Shown piece after piece: positions 1 through 5,753 of a DNA stretch of 6,825 nt (positions within the stretch are counted from its first letter, which is position 1; the number at the start of each line of letters is the position of its first letter). A program made the position numbers and the translations under genes. This DNA is from JBKHJA01 sp046538375 (lineage in GTDB: Bacteria; Acidobacteriota; Aminicenantia; Aminicenantales; Aminicenantaceae). The stretch lies in assembly GCA_046538375.1 (NCBI GenBank), contig JBKHJA010000119.1:1-6825 (forward strand), in the 5' to 3' direction. The notes beneath the pieces are model-generated. The model was not told the origin of the DNA. It did not search any database and worked only from the letters and a program-made list of their open reading frames with translations.

Positions 1-1094
1 TACATCTTATTCATCTCTCTGATGTGTTCGATGGAAGGCATGAACTGGGTGGTCTCAAACCGGATCTTTTTCCAGTTTTCCAGGCTCAGGGAGCAGAAAG
101 CCTCCACCACGAAAGGGTCAAACTGTGTTCCTGAGTTCTCCTTGATTTCTTTTCTGGCGGCCTCGAAGCTTCGCTCTTTTCTGTAGGGGCGGTGGGAGGT
201 GATGGCGTCCAGGGCATCGGCCAGGGCAAATATCCTGGCCTCAACAGGAATATCTTTTTTCTTCAGGCGGCTGGGATAGCCGTTTCCGTCATAGCGTTCG
301 TGGTGGTAGAGGATGATATTTCCGATTTCTTTTATTCTGTTGTGCTCCTTGATAAGCCCGAACCCCACAGAAGGATGAAGCTTGATTTTAGACCATTCCT
401 GGGCCGATAAAGAACTCGGCTTCTTGAGGATAGAATCGGGGATGGCGATTTTTCCAACATCATGGAGAAGTGCTCCTTTTTTGATGTTGGCCAGTTTATC
501 TTTTCCTTTGATCCCCAGAATTCTGGCAAGGACCAGGCTGTATTTGGCCACGGTTTTGGAATGGCCGAAGGTCTCCACATCCCTTATGTCCAGAGCGGTC
601 ATCAGGTTTTCCAGGGTGGATTCGTAGATTTCTTCAAGGTCTGAGGCTTTCTTTTTGTTTTTGCTCCGCTCTGATTCAAGCTTCTGGAGGTACCGCCGGT
701 AGGACTCGTTTTTTTCTTCCAGATCTTTTTTGATGAATTCATTTTTTATGGATGAGAGTATGGAAGCCGGGTTGTCGGGCGGTGCGATCTGATCCACAAT
801 CCTCTTTTCAAGGAGAGATAAAGCCAGGTCCAGATTTTTTGTTTTGGAAAGAAGCACCATGCTCGATCTCAGATTGGCCTTTTTCATTTTATGAAGCGTT
901 TTTTTGTGCTGCTCACTGATGGAAGGGAGGCTGAGCAGAACCACAGAAAAGCTGTTTTGATCAGAAAGGAAAGAGGATGCCTCGGAAAAGGAGGGGATTT
1001 CCTTTATGTCCACAGGAAGCCCGGACAGCAATCCAGCCAGTCTTTTTCTTGCGCTCCGGTCTTTTTCCAGTATGAATAATTTTCTTTTGTTCAT
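1..1094 (-). CDS. Receiver-like/HD-GYP c-di-GMP phosphodiesterase (C-terminus cut by window edge)
   Basis: I read 364 codons leftward from ATG (1092-1094) with no stop before the window edge. AAGGAG lies 7 bases upstream, which supports this start. Residues 1-115 resemble a response-regulator receiver; 116-160 are charged helix, probably coiled coil; about 155-350 form an HD-GYP domain. The motifs HDVGKIAIP (211-219), HHERYDGNGYP (264-274) and LADALDAITSHRPYR are present. Metal ligands fall at family spacing: E174, H178, H211/D212, H240, H264/H265 and D293, including the Glu associated with three-metal sites. HD-GYP proteins hydrolyse c-di-GMP to pGpG or GMP in the cytoplasm, so an active enzyme is likely. 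The receiver is odd: the phospho-acceptor position appears to be S55 (LLSLP) and the usual Lys-Pro is Pro-Pro (105-106), so classical phosphorylation is unlikely. No membrane segment is visible. The gene is divergent from the coiled-coil gene. The HD-GYP assignment is very secure; the physiological target is unknown. Confidence 0.95.
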   Translation of the reverse strand, partial: MNKRKLFILEKDRSARKRLAGLLSGLPVDIKEIPSFSEASSFLSDQNSFSVVLLSLPSISEQHKKTLHKMKKANLRSSMVLLSKTKNLDLALSLLEKRIVDQIAPPDNPASILSSIKNEFIKKDLEEKNESYRRYLQKLESERSKNKKKASDLEEIYESTLENLMTALDIRDVETFGHSKTVAKYSLVLARILGIKGKDKLANIKKGALLHDVGKIAIPDSILKKPSSLSAQEWSKIKLHPSVGFGLIKEHNRIKEIGNIILYHHERYDGNGYPSRLKKKDIPVEARIFALADALDAITSHRPYRKERSFEAARKEIKENSGTQFDPFVVEAFCSLSLENWKKIRFETTQFMPSIEHIREMNKM

Positions 1095-1101
1095 TCAGGT
1101 G

Positions 1102-1107
1102 CTCCTT
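1102..1107 (-). promoter_or_regulatory. Ribosome binding site of the HD-GYP gene
   Basis: On the minus strand this reads AAGGAG, 7 bases before ATG at 1092-1094, which fixes the start. Just upstream in the leader, TTTAAAG (1109-1115) and CTTTAAA (1127-1133) form a 7-base inverted repeat. It could fold into a weak AT hairpin next to the ribosome binding site. Confidence 0.8.
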
Positions 1108-1138
1108 GTTTAAAGCATTCGCTGCCCTTTAAAATGTA

Positions 1139-1163
1139 AGCTCCTTTATACATTTTTGGAGCT
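1139..1163. repeat. Inverted repeat AGCTCC-n13-GGAGCT around the -10 box
   Basis: Two perfect 6-base arms (1139-1144 and 1158-1163) are separated by 13 bases, and the predicted -10 box of the HD-GYP promoter sits in the middle. Two half-sites about two helical turns apart (19 bases centre to centre) suit binding by a dimeric regulator. A 6-base repeat can arise by chance, so operator function is an inference. Confidence 0.4.
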
Positions 1164-1173
1164 GGATATTCAA
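1145..1173 (-). promoter_or_regulatory. Sigma70-like promoter of the HD-GYP gene
   Basis: Read on the minus strand: a -35 box TTGAAT (1168-1173), an exact 17-base spacer and a -10 box TATAAA (1145-1150), so transcription should start near 1138 with a leader of about 45 bases. The -10 box and part of the spacer lie inside the inverted repeat AGCTCC (1139-1144) / GGAGCT (1158-1163), a plausible repressor or activator site. The promoter is a prediction from consensus and spacing only. Confidence 0.6.
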
Positions 1174-1197
1174 GGAAATATCTCATTTGAGGGACGG

Positions 1198-1253
1198 GGG
1201 GTGACCTTTAGGGGTGAGAAAAAAAATTTGAAAAAAATCTTCAAAATCACCCC
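1198..1253. repeat. Three copies of the heptamer GGGGTGA in the divergent control region
   Basis: GGGGTGA occurs at 1198-1204 and 1211-1217 as direct repeats with starts 13 bases apart, and inverted as TCACCCC at 1247-1253. The second and third copies can pair across a very A-rich loop that holds a smaller inverted repeat, TTTGAA/TTCAAA (1227-1232 and 1240-1245). The cluster lies about 25 bases upstream of the HD-GYP -35 box. It may be a regulator-binding cluster or a cruciform-prone spot. The repeats are directly visible; the function is not. Confidence 0.45.
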
Positions 1254-1321
1254 ACAAAATTATTGCATTTGTGAATTTTTTGTGAGATTATTTATGAGCC
1301 AATCGGAACCAGATTATCAGA

Positions 1322-1406
1322 AGGAGGGCCGTGCCAGGCGGAAAAGGAAGAAAAGAAGAGGGGATTTAAGGTAGGATCCTCTCTCTTACGGCCCTCCTCA
1401 TTTTTT
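1322..1406 (+). terminator. Long hairpin followed by a T-run: terminator-like or small RNA 3' end
   Basis: AGGAGGGCCGT (1322-1332) and ACGGCCCTCCT (1388-1398) are perfect 11-base complementary arms, followed by CA and six T (1401-1406). Inside, GAGGGGAT and ATCCTCTC form an 8-bp stem with one G-T pair, so the whole can fold as an extended imperfect hairpin. On the plus strand this looks like an intrinsic terminator. However, both flanking genes run away from it, so no recognised gene is there to be terminated. A short transcript beginning near 1298 (weak boxes TTGCAT 1263-1268 and GATTAT 1286-1291, 17 bases apart) could end here as a small RNA of about 110 bases. The hairpin is certain; its role is open. 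Confidence 0.5.
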
Positions 1407-1605
1407 ATAGTAACAAACAGCAGAAGAGACATCAAGGTTATCGATTTTGGGAGGTACAGATAATGACCTTCCGCCATAATTAATACTACATATTGAGTAT
1501 TTGTTTAAAAGATACGATATATTGCTTCATTTGTCAAGTGTTTTTTCGCAAAAAATTGAAAAAATTTCTTTTCATTCCTGTGGGGGGCGATATTTAAAAC
1601 CTTTC

Positions 1606-1634
1606 TTGACAGTTGATTTGAGGATGAATAATAT
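1606..1634 (+). promoter_or_regulatory. Sigma70-like promoter of the coiled-coil gene
   Basis: A perfect -35 box TTGACA (1606-1611) is followed after 17 bases by TAATAT (1629-1634); AATAAT (1627-1632) is an alternative -10 at 15-base spacing. The start of transcription should be near 1640, leaving a leader of only about 20 bases. A-rich tracts (1550-1555 and 1559-1564) lie further upstream and may bend the DNA. The consensus -35 suggests fair basal expression. Confidence 0.65.
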
Positions 1635-1647
1635 TAGGAAAAAGGCT

Positions 1648-1653
1648 AAGGAG
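1648..1653 (+). promoter_or_regulatory. Ribosome binding site of the coiled-coil gene
   Basis: AAGGAG lies 7 bases upstream of ATG at 1661, which supports that codon as the start of the 458-residue protein. Confidence 0.85.
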
Positions 1654-1660
1654 AGAAAAA

Positions 1661-3037
1661 ATGGGCGATGAGAGGAATTCCCTTAAAGAATCGGCTTCCG
1701 TGATAAAGGAGATCGAGGACCGGCTTGAGGAAGCCATTTCCAGGAAAAAGGAGCAGATTGAGAAAGAGCTTGAAGAGAGGATAAACAGGGAAAAGGAAGA
1801 AGCCAAAAAGCAGATCGACCAGATCGAGAAAGAATTTGATGAAGAAAAGCAGGCTTTAAAGACCTACCGGGACACTGTTGATGAGTATGAAAACAACAGA
1901 GCCGCTCTGAATAAACAGATAAAAGAGCACCTGAATAAAGCCGTCCGGTTCCAGAAAGAAATAGAAACCTTAACCGCCCGGACCCTGGAAGAATTGAGGA
2001 GGGTGGAAGAGTTGAGCCTGAAGCTTGAAACCCTCCAGAAAGAGGCCGAAGAAAAGGCTTCCGGGTTGAAGAGGAATCTTGAAGAAAAATTCGGGATTGC
2101 GGCCGAGGCTTTAAAGACCAACGAGTATAAAGATGTGCGGCTTGATCTGGAGAAAGAGCTGGCCAAGCTGAGGAAAATCAAGGAGCTTTTGGCCGCACCC
2201 GGTGAAGAGCTGAGGGAGTTGATAAAAGAGGAAAGAGAGGAAAAAGAGGAGGCCGGACTGCCTGAGATAGAAGCCGAGGAAGAAGAGGAAAAAGAGGGGA
2301 GTAAGCCTTCAGAGCCTTCAGAAAAGAAAACTGAAGAAGAGGAAAAAAGGGAAGAGCCATTAGAGGAAAAGGAGGATATAAAGGAGGAGGCTGAGGCGGA
2401 GATTCCTGTGGAGCGAGAGGAGGAGGAGGCAAAAGAGCCAGAAGAGGAAAAGAAGGAAGAGGCGGCAGAAGAAGAAAGAAAAGCAGAGGAGCCAGAAAAG
2501 CCCGAGGAGCCCGAGGCATCTATCCCGGAAAAAGAAGAAGCATTTGAAGAGGTATTTGAAAGCCTGAAGCAGTACCAGCATTCAGAAAGCATCGAGGACA
2601 ACGGAGAAATCCGCTATTTCCAGAATAACGACAGAGTGATCATGGACGGGGAATTTTTGATCGGTGCCTTAAACAGCCGGCTGGATGAAGCCAGAAAGCT
2701 TTATCAGAAGATAACCCAGACAGAATCACCCAAGGACCAGTTTTTTGTGAAGCAGGAGATCATAAGACACCAGGAGGCGCTGCGCAAAGTCATCCTCAGG
2801 AGCGTGAGGATGTGCGAGGAGGAGAGCTGCTCTCTTCCCCGGTACACCATGGAGATCTTGAACATGGATGTGCTCAAGGACATCCTGGAGAAGCTGAACA
2901 TGGACAACTGGAGCAACCAGGATGATTTTGTCCATTTCGAAAAGTACGTGAACAATCTGAAAAGCAGCTATTCCACCCGCATAACTCCGCATGCCGATTA
3001 CGCAAAATCCCTGATGGAGGAATTGAGAGCAGGGTGA
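1661..3037 (+). CDS. Coiled-coil protein with acidic low-complexity linker; function unknown
   Basis: The 458-residue protein has no signal peptide or membrane segment, so it is probably cytoplasmic. I do not recognise its family. Residues about 10-180 are a charged heptad-like helix, predicted long coiled coil. Residues about 185-295 are almost all Glu, Lys, Ala and Pro, a disordered and strongly acidic linker. Residues about 296-458 return to normal composition and look like a helical folded domain, with C385 and C390 as its two cysteines and hydrophobic helices near 331-382 and 396-412. The ATG is supported by a strong ribosome binding site and a promoter. The gene ends 29 bases from the convergent GGDEF/PilZ gene and diverges from the HD-GYP gene, suggesting a scaffold or partner role in c-di-GMP signalling, an inference from position only. 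The linker is coded by a nearly all-purine tract. An SMC-like or structural protein is possible, but no nucleotide-binding motif is seen. Confidence 0.9.
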   Translation: MGDERNSLKESASVIKEIEDRLEEAISRKKEQIEKELEERINREKEEAKKQIDQIEKEFDEEKQALKTYRDTVDEYENNRAALNKQIKEHLNKAVRFQKEIETLTARTLEELRRVEELSLKLETLQKEAEEKASGLKRNLEEKFGIAAEALKTNEYKDVRLDLEKELAKLRKIKELLAAPGEELRELIKEEREEKEEAGLPEIEAEEEEEKEGSKPSEPSEKKTEEEEKREEPLEEKEDIKEEAEAEIPVEREEEEAKEPEEEKKEEAAEEERKAEEPEKPEEPEASIPEKEEAFEEVFESLKQYQHSESIEDNGEIRYFQNNDRVIMDGEFLIGALNSRLDEARKLYQKITQTESPKDQFFVKQEIIRHQEALRKVILRSVRMCEEESCSLPRYTMEILNMDVLKDILEKLNMDNWSNQDDFVHFEKYVNNLKSSYSTRITPHADYAKSLMEELRAG

Positions 3038-3066
3038 ACCGCAGTCAGGGAAGTCGGGGGGATGAT
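3038..3066. other. Convergent gene junction without an obvious terminator
   Basis: Only 29 bases separate the stop codons of the coiled-coil gene (plus) and the GGDEF/PilZ gene (minus). I see no hairpin with a T-run in either direction, so the two transcripts probably overlap at their 3' ends unless termination is Rho-dependent. Confidence 0.6.
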
Positions 3067-5100
3067 TTAATGAGTCAGGGGAGAAGATTCTTCCATCCGC
3101 AGTGAAGCGAAATAGTCTTCCAAAATCTCTCTATCCTCAGAGGAGAGTTCCTTGAATTTCAATCCCGAATGATAGCGGAAAAATTCCCCTTCCTCTTTCT
3201 GTGAGTAAACGACCTCTCCTTTGAGCTGGCAGGCTTTGCTTCCCAGGATGAGGATCAGGTCAAATATCTCAGAGATGGGAAGCTTGGCGTCAGATGAAAT
3301 CTTGGCTCCGCCCAGGCTTAAATTGATGGTTTTGGTGACATTGTGGCTGCTGTTTCTCCTGTAGATGAGCGAGGTTGAGGTGTAGAATCTCTGGTGGCGC
3401 CGCCTTTCTTTGACCTGTTTTTCCTTGTAGGCTTCGATGGTTCCTTCTTCTTTTTTTTCCTCAGCGTGTTTGTTGTAATAGGCATAGACTTTGTTTTTTA
3501 CCGGCCCCGCTTCTTTCCGCTTGTTGGGTGGAAGAAGGGCCGAATTTTTCCCCTTGGCTTCGGCCACGGCCATATCCGCTTCGTGGGCCAGTCTTTTCAG
3601 GTCATTTTTGGTGACGTAGCGGAAAGGATCGATCTTTTCCCTGGGCAGAAAAGTCAAACCAAAGCTCATGGTGACATTGTTTCTGGGCTGGAATTCCTGG
3701 TAGTCGAAATAGTGGTCTTCCACCTTCTTCCTTATTCTTTCTGTGACCTGGCAGGCTTCTTCGATGCTGTTTACCCCCGAAAGGAAAAATAGGAACTCCT
3801 CTCCCCCATAGCGGCAGACCAAATCTTCTTCACGGGTTGAAGATTTGAAAATCTTGGCCAGGTCTCGAAGAAGCCTGTTGCCAGCCTCCTGACCGTTGCG
3901 GTCGTTGTAGTTTTTAAACCAATCCACATCCCCCATCACCACGGCGTAGGAGGCTTCCTCCTCCCGCCGTTTTCTCTTGTATTTTACGTTCTGGATGATT
4001 TTTTCGAAAAAAGGATCGGGACGGAGAAGCCCGGTGAGGGCGTCGTACTGGATGAGGTTCAATTTGGTGATGGCAATGGCGATGTGGTCGGAGAGTGTGC
4101 GCAGGATCTGAAGGTCTTCGTCGCTGAACCCGTTGATTCGGTCAGCTTTGGTTCCGGTCTTGTTGTAGACCTCAAGAGCGCCGATTATCTGCTTGTCGTA
4201 CATGATGGGAACAGACAGGATGCTGCGCAGGGGATAGTCCAGGTTCTGAATGTATCTCTGGGAAAGCCGCGCATCGTACTCAAGGTCGGCTGTGTTTATC
4301 TCCTGGCCGTAGCGGGCAGCAGAGGCGGCGAAATCCTGGGCATCCAGGCGTACCACGTGCTGGGAGACAACGGTGGGCGAAAGGAAAGCATTATCCCAGA
4401 CCAGAGGCTTGAGGTATTTTCCCAGAGTCTCGTTTTCTTCCTGGATGTAGAGGGATATGCCTTTGGCGTTGACGATTTCCCTTATATCCAGGACAATATC
4501 CAGGAGATTGGTGACATCTGAGGCCGTGTACAGGCTTTTGAGGATTTCTTCCAGTTTCTTTTTTTCTCTTTTGGACCAGATGTACTTGGCTTCCAGTTCT
4601 ATGCGCTTTTCCAGCTCCTTGATCACACTGTCGTAGATCACGTTTTTGATTTCTTTTATCTCGGAGTAGGCGTCCTTCAGGTCCATCTCGTTGCGCTGGA
4701 TGGATTTTTTTAGGTTTTCCACTTCCCGGCGGAGGCGCGAATGCTCGGCGGCCTTCTGGAGAATTCTCAGGAAAACTTCGTTGTTTTGTTCTGGAAGAGG
4801 AGTGAGATGGTAGTCGATATAGCGGGTGAGGGGCCATTCCTTGATGATGTCTTTGATTTTCTTTTCTTCGGAGCCGGTGATGACGAGGCTGGTTTGTTTT
4901 TTCAAGAGCCCCTTGAGCGAGGAGAAGCGGGCAAACTGATAGTCGACCACTAAGACGTGGAAGTCCTTGGTCTCCAGCAGGTCTACAGCGCCGGGGAGGT
5001 CAGATGAGGGATGAGCGGTGCCAAAGGTGCTGCACAGCCTGGTGAGATGTTCTCTTTCCTGGGTATTGCTGTTGAGGATGAGAATACGGCCGTCGCTCAT
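3067..5100 (-). CDS. Receiver-like/GAF/GGDEF/PilZ diguanylate cyclase
   Basis: The 677-residue protein is cytoplasmic, with no membrane segment. Order: receiver-like domain (1-115), charged helix (116-185), GAF sensor domain (about 183-348), GGDEF domain (about 350-520), basic linker, PilZ domain (about 564-665). GGDEF enzymes join two GTP into c-di-GMP. Here the metal Asp D391, the signature GGEEF (432-436) and an inhibitory I-site RxxD (R423-D426) are all present. Unusually, the position of the guanine-contacting Asp is N408 and the common GH is GQ (Q404). PilZ keeps both c-di-GMP motifs: RxxxR (R567-R571) and NxSxxG (N593, S595, G598). The receiver keeps D53 but lacks the acidic pair (NSN at 10-12) and the conserved Lys (T100). 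The protein may therefore make and sense its product, with the GAF ligand setting activity. The upstream AAAAGGA ends only 2 bases before ATG, closer than usual. Altered nucleotide preference is possible. Confidence 0.95.
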   Translation of the reverse strand: MSDGRILILNSNTQEREHLTRLCSTFGTAHPSSDLPGAVDLLETKDFHVLVVDYQFARFSSLKGLLKKQTSLVITGSEEKKIKDIIKEWPLTRYIDYHLTPLPEQNNEVFLRILQKAAEHSRLRREVENLKKSIQRNEMDLKDAYSEIKEIKNVIYDSVIKELEKRIELEAKYIWSKREKKKLEEILKSLYTASDVTNLLDIVLDIREIVNAKGISLYIQEENETLGKYLKPLVWDNAFLSPTVVSQHVVRLDAQDFAASAARYGQEINTADLEYDARLSQRYIQNLDYPLRSILSVPIMYDKQIIGALEVYNKTGTKADRINGFSDEDLQILRTLSDHIAIAITKLNLIQYDALTGLLRPDPFFEKIIQNVKYKRKRREEEASYAVVMGDVDWFKNYNDRNGQEAGNRLLRDLAKIFKSSTREEDLVCRYGGEEFLFFLSGVNSIEEACQVTERIRKKVEDHYFDYQEFQPRNNVTMSFGLTFLPREKIDPFRYVTKNDLKRLAHEADMAVAEAKGKNSALLPPNKRKEAGPVKNKVYAYYNKHAEEKKEEGTIEAYKEKQVKERRRHQRFYTSTSLIYRRNSSHNVTKTINLSLGGAKISSDAKLPISEIFDLILILGSKACQLKGEVVYSQKEEGEFFRYHSGLKFKELSSEDREILEDYFASLRMEESSPLTH

Positions 5101-5144
5101 AATCCTTTTCTCTTAAATATATCTATTTATTTATTGATGTTCGC

Positions 5145-5173
5145 ACAATAAATGGAATCAGTTCTTGCCTCAA
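5145..5173 (-). promoter_or_regulatory. Possible promoter of the GGDEF/PilZ gene
   Basis: Read on the minus strand, TTGAGG (5168-5173), a 17-base spacer and TATTGT (5145-5150) each match the sigma70 consensus at four of six positions, giving a leader of about 40 AT-rich bases. A small palindrome, CTTG-CCT-CAAG, overlaps the -35 box. It is the best candidate seen, but weak. Confidence 0.35.
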
Positions 5174-5210
5174 GCAAAGCATCCATTTTTTATGCGTTAT
5201 TCAATACATA

Positions 5211-5338
5211 TCAATCAATCTAACAACCAATCTTTCCTTCAATCGGCCAATCTATGTGTAAATCAATCAATAAATAATTCATTCATTCATTCTTTCTTTC
5301 TTCATATTCATCTATCTGTATGTCATTTTCTCATTCGT
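5211..5338. repeat. Degenerate four-base-period repeat tract (TCAW-like, 32 units)
   Basis: Read from 5211 in steps of four, this tract gives 32 consecutive tetramers, mostly TCAA, TCAT, TCTT and TCTA. By eye, T is first in 28 of 32 units and 21 of 32 begin TC, with the phase held for 128 bases. The pattern resumes after a one-base shift around 5353-5367 (TCAATCTA), and ATTTATTT near 5125 has the same rhythm. Such a run is best explained by an old tandem tetranucleotide expansion that has since mutated. One open frame across it (5165-5623, plus) reads as Asn-Gln-Ser-rich sequence; this follows from the repeat and has no ribosome binding site, so I do not call a gene. Confidence 0.85.
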
Positions 5339-5367
5339 TTTTTTCTGGATATTCATCAATCTATTAT

Positions 5368-5630
5368 ATCTGATGGGCGCACGTGTAGAAAGAAATATGA
5401 ACCCTGTCTTTTTTTGCTGTTCAAACCTTGGCAAAATCCTCAAAAATTAAGGGAATTTATTTCCAACCCTTATCATCCTTGGCGCCCACCCTCTTTATAT
5501 AGTATTTTTTACTCCCGCCGTCAACAACTTTTTTTATTTTTTTTTAAAAAAGGGGACAGCCCACCTTTTTTCGTTTTGACTGGAAGTATCCCCAAAACCG
5601 TGCTGAAAATAAATATATACTGATTTGGAA
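5368..5630. other. AT-rich gene-free stretch with small inverted repeats
   Basis: I find no credible gene here. It holds a 6-base inverted repeat TAAGGG (5448-5453) / CCCTTA (5467-5472), a direct repeat CCTTGGC (5426-5432 and 5477-5483), and long T and A runs (5529-5551). Base composition is far more AT-rich than the genes on either side. Confidence 0.6.
5546..5571. terminator. Bidirectional terminator-like hairpin AAAAAAGG/CCTTTTTT
   Basis: AAAAAAGG (5546-5553) and CCTTTTTT (5564-5571) are perfectly complementary around a 10-base loop, so each strand has a stem ending in a U-run. It could stop minus-strand transcripts heading for the GGDEF/PilZ gene, or plus-strand transcripts from the repeat tract. 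The stem is mostly A-T, which makes it weaker than a typical intrinsic terminator. Confidence 0.35.
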
Positions 5631-5681
5631 AGGTGAGGGATGGGGGAAATTAGTGTGCTGACGACCCCCCATCCCTCACCT
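5631..5681. repeat. Perfect 16-bp inverted repeat (strong hairpin without T-run)
   Basis: AGGTGAGGGATGGGGG (5631-5646) and its exact complement (5666-5681) are separated by 19 bases. The GC-rich stem would be very stable as RNA or single-stranded DNA. Neither strand has a T-run of terminator quality next to it. Candidates are a REP-like or other dispersed palindromic element, the end of a small non-autonomous mobile element, or an RNA-stability hairpin. No transposase gene or target duplication was recognised nearby. Confidence 0.8.
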
Positions 5682-5717
5682 CTATCACGAAAATAAGGAT
5701 GCTTTCGTATTGACTTA

Positions 5718-5748
5718 TTGGTTTCATGTTGCCCGCATTTCCTATAAA
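5718..5748 (+). promoter_or_regulatory. Possible promoter of the RCK_C membrane-protein gene
   Basis: A good -10 box TATAAA (5743-5748) lies 19 bases after TTGGTT (5718-5723). TTGACT at 5710-5715 is a better -35 match but too far away (27 bases). If used, it gives a leader of about 185 bases before ATG at 5940. Confidence 0.35.
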
Positions 5749-5753
5749 ATAGG

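Noticed and set aside
1156..1374. 72-residue plus-strand frame in the divergent intergenic region
   Set aside because: TTG start without a ribosome binding site; it runs through the promoter-side repeats and into the long hairpin; Lys/Arg-rich only because of A-rich DNA.
1292..1477. 61-residue minus-strand frame in the divergent intergenic region
   Set aside because: No ribosome binding site or recognised motif, and it overlaps the hairpin and T-run at 1322-1406.
1864..2601. 245-residue Ser-rich minus-strand frame opposite the coiled-coil gene
   Set aside because: A mirror of the Glu/Lys codons on the other strand (GAA/GAG read as TTC/CTC in shifted frame); poly-Ser composition and no start signal.
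4391..4837. 148-residue minus-strand frame within the GGDEF/PilZ gene
   Set aside because: An out-of-frame shadow of a gene whose in-frame product has clear domains; no motifs of its own.
5211..5370. CRISPR array or origin iterons
   Set aside because: The repeat unit is only four bases and degenerate, with no repeat-spacer alternation. No DnaA-box cluster was seen nearby.
5165..5623. 152-residue plus-strand frame rich in Asn, Gln, Ser, His and Phe
   Set aside because: Its composition follows from the four-base repeat and T-rich runs, and it has no ribosome binding site. The other frames of the tract look equally repeat-driven.
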